In this document: piece after piece, positions 8,924-17,880 of the stretch
How positions within the stretch are numbered: the first letter of the stretch is position 1
How the letters are laid out: every line of letters begins with the position of its first letter
Assembly (NCBI GenBank): GCA_965237725.1
Contig: OZ250151.1
Coordinates: 930,001-994,000 of the forward strand
Length of the DNA stretch: 64,000 nt
Reading direction: 5' to 3'
DNA from: G965237725 sp965237725
GTDB taxonomy: Bacteria; Pseudomonadota; Gammaproteobacteria; Arenicellales; Poriferihabitantaceae
The notes under the pieces: generated by a model
What the model was told of the DNA's origin: nothing
The model's database searches: none
Seen by the model: only the letters and a program-made list of their open reading frames with translations
Program-made: the position numbers and the translations under genes

Positions 8924-9644
8924 TTGTTTTCCAGTCAGTTTATTGAACTCTTAGCTTGTCATCGAATCGATTTGAATCACAAACTAATATTTTTGAATAT
9001 GACGTAACGGTACAAAAACTATTCGTGAACAATGTAAAAAAAGGAAAACTTATGGAAAACTAGGGATAGATTACGGTTCGACAGCAGATAAACTTTTAAA
9101 GGAAACGAAATCAAATCGTGAAGTGTTTTATTGAGTCCTCAGCTCTTTCACAGCCGAACTGGGTATGACAGGCTAAAAGATTGCGTTTGTGGGCAATGAG
9201 ATACCAATCACGTTCGGTATGATAAATGTTTTCTACTTTAACACCATCCCGCACTTGATGCGGGATCCAGGAAAACGGTAATTACGCTTTTGATTCCGAT
9301 TTCGAATTTGGATAGATTACTGGAAAATCAGAACCTGATAACGGCTCACCGTGTTTTAGCTGACAATCCGGAAACGGGGGTGACGTTTTTCCCGCGCGCA
9401 CTGCATTAGTAGATTAGGGTCAGAGTAGAAATTGTTTACATCGCAGACAAAACAGAAGTCAAGGTTATTCCCTCTTTGGATAATATGCAATGGAAATCCA
9501 GTCGGACACAACCCCGGCTACCTCGACATATTCGTTCCGCCTTGAACATTCAATGACTAACAACAATACACCAGCAATCCCTTCAATCAATAATTTCTAC
9601 TCTGACCCTAATCTCTCATGCTACGATCTACAGTGCCTTAGTCG
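8924..9644. other. Intergenic region with inverted family C repeats
   Basis: No complete gene is seen. GATTAGGGTCAGAGTAGAAA (9413-9432) and its inverse TTTCTACTCTGACCCTAATC (about 9591-9611) bracket roughly 200 bp in MITE-like fashion. About 45 bp beside the right arm (CACCAGCAATCC...TCAATCAATAATTTCTAC) recur at 17241-17275. A 28-codon open scrap before the left arm (9319-9411, NLITAHRVLAD...GVTFFPRALH) may be a gene remnant. CATCCCGCACTTGATGCGGG near 9247 is another small hairpin. Confidence 0.5.
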
Positions 9645-10451
9645 ATGCACGCCAAAAACATTATGCTAACCGATGCCCAATTGGCCCAATATCATAAGAA
9701 CGGATATGTGATCCCGGATTTTCGCCTGGATCAGGACACGCTGGAGGCGATCCGCTCGTTACACACGCAGTTTATTGAAACCTATCCGCACTTTTCAGAT
9801 TACTGCCCTGCCCTATTACCACTCGAAAAGCAGTTCCTACAGTTTGCTCAGAACGAAACTATTCTTGATATGGTGAACCAAGTGTTAGGCGACAACTTTG
9901 CGTTGTGGAATTCGAGTTTTTTCGCCAAGCCAGCTAAAGTAGGCAGTAAAACACCATGGCATCAGGACGGTGAATATTGGGCAATGCGGCCTTTGGCTAC
10001 TTGTACAGTGTGGATAGCCGTAGACGACTCAACCACCGAAAATGGTTGCTTACGGGTCATCCGGGGCTCTCATAAAGACAAGCAGGTGCGACGCCACAAG
10101 GAAAACAATGAGCCGGGACTCGCGCTCAACCAGGAATTATCGTCAACCGAATTTGATCAATCCGAAGCGGTCGATATGATCATGGAGGCGGGACAGATTT
10201 CGTTGCACGATGTGTATCTGGTGCATGGCTCAGAACCTAATCGTTCAACAAGACCACGGCGCGGGATGACCCTGCGATTCATGCCCACCAGCTCGAAATA
10301 TGACCGCAACATAGAAAAGCAGCAATATGATAAAAAAGTTTATGCCTGGGCCAACGACGCTGAGTTAAACCAAATGCAGCATTTGCCCTTATTCCTGATG
10401 CGCGGCGTTGATTTGTGTGGCATTAACGATTTCGAAGAACTAGAGAAATAA
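9645..10451 (+). CDS. Phytanoyl-CoA dioxygenase (PhyH) family Fe(II)/2-oxoglutarate oxygenase
   Basis: 268 aa, normal for the family. The iron-binding facial triad is visible: His106 and Asp108 in TPWHQDGEYW and His194 in VHGSEPNRS. The RRGMTLRF segment downstream carries the arginine expected to hold 2-oxoglutarate. Such enzymes hydroxylate small molecules, acyl-CoAs or natural products; the substrate cannot be read from sequence. The ATG at 9663 (MLTDAQ) is an equally possible start, and neither has a strong ribosome-binding site. The gene begins about 30 bp after a family C repeat arm and faces the gamma-glutamyltransferase tail to tail (33 bp apart). Confidence 0.85.
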   Translation: MHAKNIMLTDAQLAQYHKNGYVIPDFRLDQDTLEAIRSLHTQFIETYPHFSDYCPALLPLEKQFLQFAQNETILDMVNQVLGDNFALWNSSFFAKPAKVGSKTPWHQDGEYWAMRPLATCTVWIAVDDSTTENGCLRVIRGSHKDKQVRRHKENNEPGLALNQELSSTEFDQSEAVDMIMEAGQISLHDVYLVHGSEPNRSTRPRRGMTLRFMPTSSKYDRNIEKQQYDKKVYAWANDAELNQMQHLPLFLMRGVDLCGINDFEELEK

Positions 10452-10483
10452 ACAGCGTTTATACCGTGGTCTGTCCCAAATTT

Positions 10484-12172
10484 CTATCGTACGATTGCAT
10501 ATGCCGGTTGGCGCGGGTCAGCGCCGGCGCGCAGGAACCCCGGCTTGGGCTCAGCGACGATAACTTCAACCGCGGCTGCATTCCGGGTGTAGGCAGGACA
10601 GATATCCAGACGATGGCCCCTGCGTTCCAGATCCTTCTGCACCCTTTGGTCAATACGGTTCTCAAGACTGACCACAGCGGGGTAGTGTTGAAAGGGAGAG
10701 AATGAAGATGGGAAGCTGTGGGAGGTTATGCGCGGCGCGTCGATGGCATCTTGTACATCCATGCCAAAATGGAAAATATTGAGAAAGACCTGAAGCATGG
10801 ATTGTACCTGGGCATCTCCACCAGGTGCGCCAATTGGCACAACGGTGCCATTATCGCGTAAAGCTATTGCCGGGTTGGGGGTAAGGCGGGGCCGACGACC
10901 AGGCCCGACGCCACTGGGATGGTTTGGATCTGTTCGAGACTGGCAACCGCGAGCCGACGGAATGAGGCCGGTCCCCGGGACAACTGGGGTGAGCCACATC
11001 CCATCTGATGGCGTCGCTGAGAATGCATTGCCCCATTTGTCCACAGCGCACAGATACGACGTATCAGGGTCGCGCCCCGGCAGACCGACCGTTGCTGGAT
11101 AGTGGAAAGGTTCGTTAACGCCATTCGGTGTCGGCATGTCCGGCATAGCCTGTCCAGGATCAATTCGTTTGAGCCAATCACCCAGATTGGCGTCGCTATG
11201 CAATCGCTCGATGGGAACGTCAACATGATTCGGGTCACCATAGTAGTACTCGCGGTCCGCAAACGTGCATTTGATGACCTCGATCAGCAGATGAAGATAG
11301 TCTGCGCTGTTTTGCTTCAGCCCAGTCAAACCTGCCTTTTCAATCATGAGCAGGGATTCAATCAAGGCTGGTCCCTGACACCATGGTCCACAGGTGAAAA
11401 CTTCGAAATCGCGCCAGCAGCCCTGCACTGGCGGTCCGACCTGACTACGGAAATTGGCGAGGTCATCGCGCGACAGGTAACCCCCTTCACTCTGTATATG
11501 GGCGACAATGCGTTCCGCAATATCACCCACATAGAACGCGGACCGAGCTGCTTCCAGTCCGGCTTCTCGCCCCGACTGCGCAGCTGCCTTTTCCTCATCA
11601 ACCATGTATTGGATTGTTGCCGCCAGATCGGTCTGTACGAAACGCTCACCAAGGCGCGGCGGCCGGCCACCGGGCATGAAAATCGCAGCGTTGGCGGGCC
11701 AGTGACTCTCCTGCTCCGCGTTGTGTTCAAGAGCCGATGCAAGATACTGAAATACAGAAAATCCGTCGCGCGCGAATTCGATCGCCGCCCTCGCTACATC
11801 GCCAAATGACATTGTTCCGTAATCACGCAGTGCCGTGATCCAGGCATCCGGCGCGGCGGGTACAACAGTGCGCAACACGCCCATAGGGATTTCACCACCG
11901 TGCTCACGGATGAAAATATCTGCTGGTATGGACATGGGCCAATGTCCGAGGCCTGCAATCGTAACAACCTCACCACTGGCCAATCGGATAATAATGGGCG
12001 CAACACCGGAAAAACTGACCTCATCGGCGTGCAGCACAGCAAGTGCCATGCCGGTGCAACAACCGGCATCAATGGCATTTCCGCCTGCATCAAGGATTTC
12101 ATTTCCAGCTACGGCAGCAAGATAGTGGCCAGCTGAAACCGCGTGTCGGTTACCATAAAGTGTTGGGCGCAT
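10484..12172 (-). CDS. Gamma-glutamyltransferase-family Ntn hydrolase
   Basis: 562 aa. The N-terminal block (EILDAGGNAIDAGCCTGMAL, then VSFSGVAPIII) and the processing site DPDTSYLCAVDKWGNAFSAT match the gamma-glutamyltranspeptidase family; Thr371 would be the autocatalytic nucleophile freed when the chain is cleaved. The small-subunit signature GAPGGDAQVQ is also present. There is no signal peptide, unlike the periplasmic glutathione-degrading enzyme Ggt, which points to a cytoplasmic acylase or cyclotransferase-like role. The codon usage and higher GC differ from neighbouring accessory genes. It stands alone. Confidence 0.88.
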   Translation of the reverse strand: MRPTLYGNRHAVSAGHYLAAVAGNEILDAGGNAIDAGCCTGMALAVLHADEVSFSGVAPIIIRLASGEVVTIAGLGHWPMSIPADIFIREHGGEIPMGVLRTVVPAAPDAWITALRDYGTMSFGDVARAAIEFARDGFSVFQYLASALEHNAEQESHWPANAAIFMPGGRPPRLGERFVQTDLAATIQYMVDEEKAAAQSGREAGLEAARSAFYVGDIAERIVAHIQSEGGYLSRDDLANFRSQVGPPVQGCWRDFEVFTCGPWCQGPALIESLLMIEKAGLTGLKQNSADYLHLLIEVIKCTFADREYYYGDPNHVDVPIERLHSDANLGDWLKRIDPGQAMPDMPTPNGVNEPFHYPATVGLPGRDPDTSYLCAVDKWGNAFSATPSDGMWLTPVVPGTGLIPSARGCQSRTDPNHPSGVGPGRRPRLTPNPAIALRDNGTVVPIGAPGGDAQVQSMLQVFLNIFHFGMDVQDAIDAPRITSHSFPSSFSPFQHYPAVVSLENRIDQRVQKDLERRGHRLDICPAYTRNAAAVEVIVAEPKPGFLRAGADPRQPAYAIVR

Positions 12173-12181
12173 ATCTATTAA

Positions 12182-12280
12182 GGGGTCAGGTCTTTGGTTT
12201 TGGGTCCGAAATACCTAGTCATTGTATAATATTCAAGATTGTTGCAATCAATATCCAAAATCAAAGATCTGACCCCGTAT
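12182..12280. repeat. Palindromic dispersed repeat, family A (GGGGTCAGGTCTTTGG...AAAGATCTGACCCCGTAT)
   Basis: About 100 bp with inverted ends and a central ATATTCAAGATTGTTGCAAT segment. Close copies are 13311-13410 and 13917-14017. Shorter versions with a different loop lie at 17151-17208, 20949-21012 and 24537-24604, and half copies at 27868-27898 and 29167-29210. It is followed directly by the GCCCTAAAATAG-type repeat at 12301. Confidence 0.8.
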
Positions 12281-12366
12281 CCGTATCCAGTTTGCATGAA
12301 GCCCTAAAATAGTTAATGCTCTGACACCAGTTTCGTTATTTTTGTTAACTCTAAGCACAAATTCGC

Positions 12367-13179
12367 TTATTCCGATACAAAGTCGCTGACTTCTTTCCAC
12401 CATAGTAACTGCGGTGCCATGGGTACTGAATTATGTCTGGTTCCGTCAAACACCCAAAGCTTCTTGTTCGAATCAATGGATTCGTACAATTTATGACCAT
12501 GTTTCGCAGGGACAACCTCATCCATTTCAGCGAGTGCCACAGCAACATTGCCCTCATACTCTAGAAGATTTTCAACGCTATTATATTTGTCCAACACAAG
12601 CCAACGGGCGGGTAGATACCAGTAGTGTGTCTGGGCCAGATTGGATAATGAATCCCAGGGTAAAAACATCACCAATCCTTTTATCGGGACCTCCGTTTGG
12701 AAGACAACTCCCGCGACAACACCACTTCCAAGCGATTCACCCCAAAGGTACAACGGCTCACCATAGGTTTCATAGGCGAGCCGTATCGTCTCCATTGCAT
12801 CACTGACTAAACTGGTTTCTGTGGGTTGACCCTCGCGTCCGCCATAGCCCGGGTATTCGGCCAAAATCACGCGCAAGTTTTGTTTCGATAAAGCATCACT
12901 ATAGTAAGCACGATGATAGGCGGTTCCAGCGTTACCATGGAAGACGATAACGGTACCCACAATATCGTTAAGCTCTTTCGCACCCGTAAACCCACGGTAG
13001 TTTTCAGAAGACGGCCAGTAGGTTAAGTTTTCCCCGGTTAAAAATTCTTCTGAAGGTTTAGCTTCACTGGGGTAATAGAGCATTTTTCGTTGAAACACAA
13101 AAACGGCCAACGCAAAAACGGTATAAGCAACCAAAACAAGAATAAAAATATTCCCGAGCTCTTTGAGAATTGGGTTCAT
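12367..13179 (-). CDS. Membrane-anchored alpha/beta hydrolase (BEM46/serine aminopeptidase-like)
   Basis: 270 aa. One N-terminal transmembrane helix (residues about 9-30) anchors an alpha/beta-hydrolase domain with oxyanion motif FHGNAGT (80-86), nucleophile elbow GESLGSG with Ser149, acid Asp220 (AEMDEVVP) and His249 (GTRHNS). This is the arrangement of the YfhR/BEM46-like peptidase or esterase group. GAGAAGAC provides a good ribosome-binding site. An integron attC-like site lies 27 bp upstream (13207-13279) in cassette-like spacing, so the gene is probably a captured cassette. Its 3' side runs into dispersed repeats instead of an intact attC. Confidence 0.85.
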   Translation of the reverse strand: MNPILKELGNIFILVLVAYTVFALAVFVFQRKMLYYPSEAKPSEEFLTGENLTYWPSSENYRGFTGAKELNDIVGTVIVFHGNAGTAYHRAYYSDALSKQNLRVILAEYPGYGGREGQPTETSLVSDAMETIRLAYETYGEPLYLWGESLGSGVVAGVVFQTEVPIKGLVMFLPWDSLSNLAQTHYWYLPARWLVLDKYNSVENLLEYEGNVAVALAEMDEVVPAKHGHKLYESIDSNKKLWVFDGTRHNSVPMAPQLLWWKEVSDFVSE

Positions 13180-13206
13180 TGTCTTCTCATTGACTTAATA
13201 AATAGT

Positions 13207-13279
13207 GTCTAACTTTCGCATAACCGATGAACTTAAACTGGTGCGACAAAGGCTCGACGCAGAGTTTTCAAAGTTAGAT
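13207..13279 (-). other. Integron attC-like recombination site
   Basis: Outer boxes GTCTAAC (13207-13213) and GTTAGAT (13273-13279) fit RYYYAAC and GTTRRRY in both readings. The inner arms CTAACTTT and AAAGTTAG pair perfectly, and the 73-bp length suits a short attC. It sits between the small leader-peptide gene at 13568 and the hydrolase at 12367, both on the minus strand. Its orientation is ambiguous from sequence alone. Confidence 0.72.
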
Positions 13280-13310
13280 CAGGAAACAAACGAGCGGAAT
13301 ATGGGAATAT

Positions 13311-13410
13311 GGGGTCAGGTCTTTGATTTTGGATATTGATTGCACCAATCTTGATATACAGTGACAAGGCATTTCGAATCCAAATCCAAAGACCTGACCC
13401 CGTATCCGTG
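13311..13410. repeat. Palindromic dispersed repeat, family A
   Basis: Ends GGGGTCAGGTCTTTGATTTT and AAATCCAAAGACCTGACCCC, with the outer tail CGTATCCGTG. It lies between the stop of the small gene at 13568 and the attC-like site at 13207-13279. Confidence 0.82.
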
Positions 13411-13567
13411 TTCAAACTATTGCATAGAAAAAACGGGTTTATTGCGTAGCAATTGCATTTCCAGTTTTTTAACGCGGCACTGCATTCTATCTCGCCCCTA
13501 TATAACTATAGTACGGGGACAGAGTTAATTAAAGAACACCAATAGAATTGTCCCAGTTTTCTATATA

Positions 13568-13747
13568 CTATTCATTGGTCATCGGAGGTGTCATACCCGC
13601 ATGAACAGGTAAAGCAACCGCATTTACTGCGGGTTTCTTCCAAGTTTCTGGTAGCGCCATAATCGCCCCACCTGCACATAACATGTGAAGCGTCTTTCTA
13701 CGGGCAATTTCTTTTGGTGATTGTTCAGAATTTTTTTTGTCAGACAT
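13568..13747 (-). CDS. 59-aa leader-only protein of the twin-arginine KP-V-P-HA family
   Basis: A complete short gene: ATG 13745-13747 to TAG 13568-13570, 59 codons. It contains EIARRKTLHMLCAGGAIMAL (twin-arginine plus hydrophobic stretch) and then WKKPAVNAVALPVHA, the same closing block as in the proteins at 8354 and 18262. Only nine residues follow the predicted cleavage site, so either a tiny peptide is exported, or the gene was cut down to its leader, or the leader itself is functional. It lies in the attC-bearing stretch, with a family A repeat between its stop and the attC at 13207. Confidence 0.6.
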   Translation of the reverse strand: MSDKKNSEQSPKEIARRKTLHMLCAGGAIMALPETWKKPAVNAVALPVHAGMTPPMTNE

Positions 13748-13916
13748 TATTCAATCTCTATTTGTAGGAATTTTCGATCCTGTCCCCATGCACATCTAAT
13801 AAATTATTGTGAGATCAGGTATGAATTTAAATTTAACGAGCCATATTACACCAGACAAAACTAAAATAACAAGCGCAATAGAAACATCCGAAAGCTATGA
13901 AATACACGTGGAATAT

Positions 13917-14017
13917 GGGGTCAGGTCTTTGATTTTGGATATTGATTGCACCAATCTTGAATATACAGTGACTAGGCATTTCGAATCCAAATCCAAAGAC
14001 CTGACCCCGTATCCGTG
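13917..14017. repeat. Palindromic dispersed repeat, family A, abutting a truncated attC-like end
   Basis: Almost the same as 13311-13410. Its CGTATCCGTG tail is followed at once by TTATGTG, which on the minus strand reads CACATAAC immediately after the hydrolase stop codon. That is the expected first box of an attC, so the repeat seems to have landed inside or beside that cassette's recombination site. Confidence 0.75.
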
Positions 14018-14024
14018 TTATGTG

Positions 14025-14819
14025 TCATTTCTCTGCAAATTCCGGAAATCCCTGATTATCCATGTATGTATTCATTGCTTTTCGCCACAAGGAATTACTC
14101 CATAGCAGATCATGGTCCGCATCAGGAAAATAAGCGTACTCTCCACAACCGCCTGATCGGATGTACTCCTGAAAAAGCCACCTGGAATGGGCTGCCGAGT
14201 AAAATTGATCTTTTCCGCTATAGAGCCACAGTGTTTTACCCGTGTAAGGGCTTCCTTGTCTCGCGAGTTCACCGTTAACAATTCGGGCGTTTTCACATTC
14301 ACCAATCCAACCTCCAACAAAATTTACAACACCTTTTACCTGATCTGAGTTGTTTCCTGCATAGGCAATTGAAAGAATTCCACCCCTTGAGTGACCTCCT
14401 AGTACCAGTTTAGTTGTATCTACATCCGGACGCTTCATTAAAACATCTATACAGGCCTCAAGGTCGACATATGCACGGCGCGCTCCCTTCAAAGCAATAT
14501 CGGTATCAAGAGAGTATCCGTCTCTATTTTCATTAAGACCCTCATCATACACTCGATCTGAATTTCCGCGGCCTCTGCGGTGAGGTATTGCAACTATCCA
14601 ATCACGTTTCAAAAAGTAATCTGCAATTGGTTGGTATGGATGATGGGTTCCAAGTTTTTCAGAATCTATCTCATATCCGCAAGAACCATGGTTAAACACA
14701 AGCAGTGGGTGGGTTCCTAACTGTTTTGGTTGGTGAATTAATAGATCGAATCGAACCGGCCCATCATCGTCCTTTATGGATGATTTGATCGAATCAATTT
14801 TATAAGTACTCTCAGTCAA
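14025..14819 (-). CDS. Alpha/beta hydrolase (dienelactone-hydrolase/S9-peptidase-like)
   Basis: 264 aa with the complete triad: Ser144 in GGHSRGG, Asp204 in SGKDQFY and His236 in DADHDLLW. The oxyanion region is FNHGSCGYE. The enzyme is soluble and has no signal peptide; it is likely an esterase or peptidase of small substrates. The frame opens at TTG 14819 with AAGGAACC upstream. An attC-like site (14847-14918) precedes it by 27 bp, and an attC-like half box follows its stop, the layout of an integron cassette in minus orientation. Confidence 0.82.
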   Translation of the reverse strand: MTESTYKIDSIKSSIKDDDGPVRFDLLIHQPKQLGTHPLLVFNHGSCGYEIDSEKLGTHHPYQPIADYFLKRDWIVAIPHRRGRGNSDRVYDEGLNENRDGYSLDTDIALKGARRAYVDLEACIDVLMKRPDVDTTKLVLGGHSRGGILSIAYAGNNSDQVKGVVNFVGGWIGECENARIVNGELARQGSPYTGKTLWLYSGKDQFYSAAHSRWLFQEYIRSGGCGEYAYFPDADHDLLWSNSLWRKAMNTYMDNQGFPEFAEK

Positions 14820-14846
14820 ACGTATTGGTTCCTTACTTAATTCGGG

Positions 14847-14918
14847 ACATAACGTTAAAATCAGCGCCCGAATAAAACGCGTATCGGTTTTTCGGTGGGT
14901 TGCATTTTCTTGTTAGGC
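14847..14918 (-). other. Integron attC-like recombination site
   Basis: On the minus strand the site runs from GCCTAACAAG to AACGTTATG over 72 bp. The first box GCCTAAC fits RYYYAAC exactly, the last box carries ACGTTA as in canonical sites, and the arms pair imperfectly (AAAATGCAACCC.CCGAA against TCAGCGCCCGAAT). It separates the ABC exporter (15013) from the hydrolase (14025). Family C-type repeat pieces lie between it and the exporter stop. Confidence 0.78.
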
Positions 14919-15012
14919 ATTAGAACAAGCAACGGGGTCTGACCATAATCTCCTATAGTTTTGATAGGCAAGCTGTGACCCTAATCTCAGGAATATTCCG
15001 GATCGTCTCATC

Positions 15013-16836
15013 TCAGACAATAAATCCACCTGATTGGCGCTTCCACAGCTCCGCGTAAAGACCATTGGTTTTAACTAGCTCGTCGTGATTTCCTTGTTCA
15101 ACAATTTTGCCCTGATCGATTACGATCAGCCGATCGAGCGCAGAAATTGTCGACAGGCGGTGGGCGATTGCAATAACGGTTTTACCTTCCATCAGGCTCA
15201 AAAGATTTTCCTGGATCGCGACTTCGATTTCGGAATCCAGTGCAGAAGTTGCTTCATCAAGCACGAGGATTGGTGCGTCTTTCAGAAAAACTCGGGCAAT
15301 TGAAATTCGTTGCCGTTGACCGCCGGAAAGTTTCACTCCACGCTCACCAACTTGGGCGTCATAACCCCTATTGATGTCTTTATCACTGAGATCAACAATA
15401 AAGTTATGGGCGTTCGCACGTTGCGCAGCCAGAATAATTTCTGACTCGCTCGCGTCCTGTCGCCCGTAAGCAATATTTTCACGAACAGTTCGATGCAGCA
15501 AAGATGTGTCCTGCGTGACGACACCAATATTTGCACGTAGCGATTCCTGGTCAATCATGGATATGTCCTGCCCATCGATGAGAATTCTGCCGCGTTCAAG
15601 ATCGAACAACCGCAAAAGCACATTCATCAGTGTGGTTTTACCCGAACCGGAACGCCCGACGATGCCAATTTTCTCGCCTGGTTTGATGGTTAACGACAGA
15701 TCATCGATCACCCCTGTTTCCTTGCCATAGTGAAATCGGATGCTTTCGAAATCGATTTGCCCACTACGCACTTTTAGTGATTTTGCATTATCGACATCGG
15801 TTACAGCCTGAACCTGAGCAATTGTATTCATACCGTCGTGGGCCTGCCCGAGATTTTCAAACAGCTCGGACATCTCCCACATGATCCAATGAGACAATCC
15901 ATGGATTCTCAAAACTAGTCCAATCGCCACGGCAACCGCACCAACGCTGGCACCGTCATTTAGCCAGGACCATATCGAGACGAAACCCACCGAAAATAAC
16001 AGTAAAGCATTCAGCGTCTCGACATAGACCTCGAGCTTGGTATTGATACGCATCATCCGATAGACAGAGTTCAGGAAACCGTCCATGCTTTCGCGCGCAT
16101 AGTTTTCCTCTCGTCCGGCGTGGGCAAACAACTTGACGGTCATAATATTTGTGTAACTATCAACAACCCGCCCTGTCATAACAGAATTAGCATCCGCCTG
16201 TTCATTCGCAGCGTCGCTCAAGCGAGGCAGCATATAGCCCAACAAGATTGAATACAAAACAATCCAGCTAAAAAATGGTGCGGCAATCCAAACGTCAAAA
16301 CTTCCCACCAGTATTAACGCACCGCCGAAATACACGCAGACATACACCATCAAATCCGCCATTTTCATGATCGCTTCCCGCATACCGAGCGCAGTCTGCA
16401 TCACCTTAGCGGCGATACGGCCGGCAAATTCGTCTTGGTAAAAACCGAAACTCTGTCGCAGTAAATATCGGTGGGAAAGCCAACGAATCCGCATCGGGAA
16501 GTTGGGAATGATGGTTTGGTGAGAAACCAGAGTCCAAATCAATGTTAGCAATGGCAGCGCAAACAGGACGACAGCACCGATTAGCACCAGCGTATCGCTT
16601 TCACGTTCGAGAAAAGTGGCTTTGTCAGTCGTTGCAAGCCAATCAATAATGTTTCCAAGAAACGCGAACAGCATGACTTCAATTATGGCGACAATAGTCA
16701 CCAGGAATGAAGAAAAAAATATCCAGGGCCATACGCCACGAGTGCAGTAACAGCAGAACGCAAATAGCGTGGATGGTGGCCGTTGGGGAATTTCCGACGG
16801 AAAAGGCTTTAACAGATTTTCAAAGAAAGCAAACAT
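15013..16836 (-). CDS. ABC exporter, fused permease-ATPase half-transporter (MsbA/multidrug type)
   Basis: 607 aa. An N-terminal six-helix membrane domain (about residues 25-330) is followed by a nucleotide-binding domain with Walker A GRSGSGKTT, signature LSGGQRQRISIARV, Walker B ILVLDEATSALD and H-loop IAHRLST. This type I exporter works as a homo- or heterodimer moving lipids or hydrophobic compounds out of the cell. No partner half-transporter is nearby, so a homodimer is likely. The downstream side carries repeats and an attC-like site; at 1.8 kb the gene is large for a cassette, so it may be the end of backbone sequence instead. Confidence 0.93.
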   Translation of the reverse strand: MFAFFENLLKPFPSEIPQRPPSTLFAFCCYCTRGVWPWIFFSSFLVTIVAIIEVMLFAFLGNIIDWLATTDKATFLERESDTLVLIGAVVLFALPLLTLIWTLVSHQTIIPNFPMRIRWLSHRYLLRQSFGFYQDEFAGRIAAKVMQTALGMREAIMKMADLMVYVCVYFGGALILVGSFDVWIAAPFFSWIVLYSILLGYMLPRLSDAANEQADANSVMTGRVVDSYTNIMTVKLFAHAGREENYARESMDGFLNSVYRMMRINTKLEVYVETLNALLLFSVGFVSIWSWLNDGASVGAVAVAIGLVLRIHGLSHWIMWEMSELFENLGQAHDGMNTIAQVQAVTDVDNAKSLKVRSGQIDFESIRFHYGKETGVIDDLSLTIKPGEKIGIVGRSGSGKTTLMNVLLRLFDLERGRILIDGQDISMIDQESLRANIGVVTQDTSLLHRTVRENIAYGRQDASESEIILAAQRANAHNFIVDLSDKDINRGYDAQVGERGVKLSGGQRQRISIARVFLKDAPILVLDEATSALDSEIEVAIQENLLSLMEGKTVIAIAHRLSTISALDRLIVIDQGKIVEQGNHDELVKTNGLYAELWKRQSGGFIV

Positions 16837-17395
16837 GGGTTAACAGAGTCCATAGGTGAATATGTGATACGAAACGGGGTATAACTTGTTACGCGCGCAA
16901 ACAAATAGAAATCGGTTGGGCGGTTCTCGCGCATGACGTGATTTCCGGTGGCCCGGAATTATCGTCAGAAGTTAATGTGTACGTATCATGGCTCTATTAA
17001 CAGTTTTGGAGGTTTCCAATCATCATGACTGGAAGCGAGATTATAGCATTTTTGCGGTACTAACGGAGTAATGGGTGTCAAAGTGAAAATTTGAATCTTG
17101 GCATCATTTTCTAATCATTTTATTTTTCACCAGAGAGTGGAGGTTCAGGTCTTTAGATTTTGATAGAAAATATTTTCTTCAATCCAAAATCAAAGACCTG
17201 ACCCCGTGACCCGGAGGATGCCCTTCCCCCGGATGCCCTTCACCAGCAATCCTTTCAATCAATAATTTCTACTATGACCCTAACCTCTAATCTCCAACCT
17301 CTTGCCAAGACCCAGACAACTATATCAGACGGCACCGTAAAGAAAGTTCTAATGATAAAATGCTGTTTTTACACAACCTGCCAATTGGCTAAAAC
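16837..17395. other. Intergenic region with repeats
   Basis: A stretch of about 150 bp (17055-17208) recurs at 24451-24604. It begins GCGGTACTAACGGAGTAATG and ends in a short family A palindrome (AGGTTCAGGTCTTTAGATTT to AAAGACCTGACCCCGTG). Family C sequence follows at 17241-17300 (TTCAATCAATAATTTCTAC, then TGACCCTAACCTCTAATCTC). No gene is visible. Confidence 0.6.
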
Positions 17396-17794
17396 ATGAA
17401 AGATTGTAATCAATGCGGAAAATGTTGCATCAAATATGGAGATGGTGCGCTTTCTGCGACAAAAGAAGAAATTGACCTATGGGAGATATTTCAACCAGAG
17501 ATTTATAAATTCGTTAAAAACTATGAGATATGGTTCGATCCCGAAACAGGCACCAGACTAAGAAGATGCCCCTTTCTCGAAGTAGCACCAAAAACAGACA
17601 CGCATGCCTCAAACAAATACACCTGTAGCATCTATTTGAATAGACCTGAAGATTGCCGACATTACCCTAGCCTAATACCGGAAATGATTAGAGATGAATG
17701 CGAAATGATTGAAGCAATAGACTTAAAAAATCTAAAACACGCTCAAAGAAAATTGGATGCATTGATGGGTGATAGTCGCCCACCAGTAAGCTAA
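17396..17794 (+). CDS. YkgJ-family cysteine-cluster protein
   Basis: 132 aa. The N-terminus DCNQCGKCC gives the diagnostic CxxCxxCC (Cys4, 7, 10, 11), followed by RRCPFLE (Cys58) and YTCSIYLNRPEDCRHYP (Cys77, Cys87). This is the zinc- or iron-binding cluster domain of YkgJ/Fli-type proteins. The biochemical role of the family is not settled. The stop codon is 11 bp from an attC-like site at 17806-17874, although that site's orientation fits the gene on the opposite strand better, so this would be an inverted cassette gene. Confidence 0.85.
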   Translation: MKDCNQCGKCCIKYGDGALSATKEEIDLWEIFQPEIYKFVKNYEIWFDPETGTRLRRCPFLEVAPKTDTHASNKYTCSIYLNRPEDCRHYPSLIPEMIRDECEMIEAIDLKNLKHAQRKLDALMGDSRPPVS

Positions 17795-17805
17795 ATACCT
17801 ATGTC

Positions 17806-17874
17806 ATATAACGTCGCAATTAGCGCTCGAAAACAGCGCAGCTTTTTTCGATGCGTCCGGTTGCCTTGTTATAC
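17806..17874 (-). other. Integron attC-like recombination site
   Basis: 69 bp. On the minus strand it reads GTATAACAAGGCAACC ... TTGCGACGTTATAT; TAACAAG on one side and GACGTTA on the other are the asymmetric ends of canonical attC sites. The inner arms GCAACC.GACGCATCGAAAA and TTTTCGAGCGCTAATTGC pair with mismatches. The remnant at 17881-18177 stops 6 bp away, as is normal for a cassette gene. Confidence 0.75.
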
Positions 17875-17880
17875 AAACAT

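Noticed and set aside
11102..11809. A 235-codon open frame on the plus strand
   Set aside because: It is antisense to the gamma-glutamyltransferase, whose family motifs are unambiguous; long antisense frames follow from its high GC.
13809..14105. A 98-codon plus-strand frame
   Set aside because: Most of it is a family A repeat and the antisense end of the hydrolase at 14025; no coding signature.
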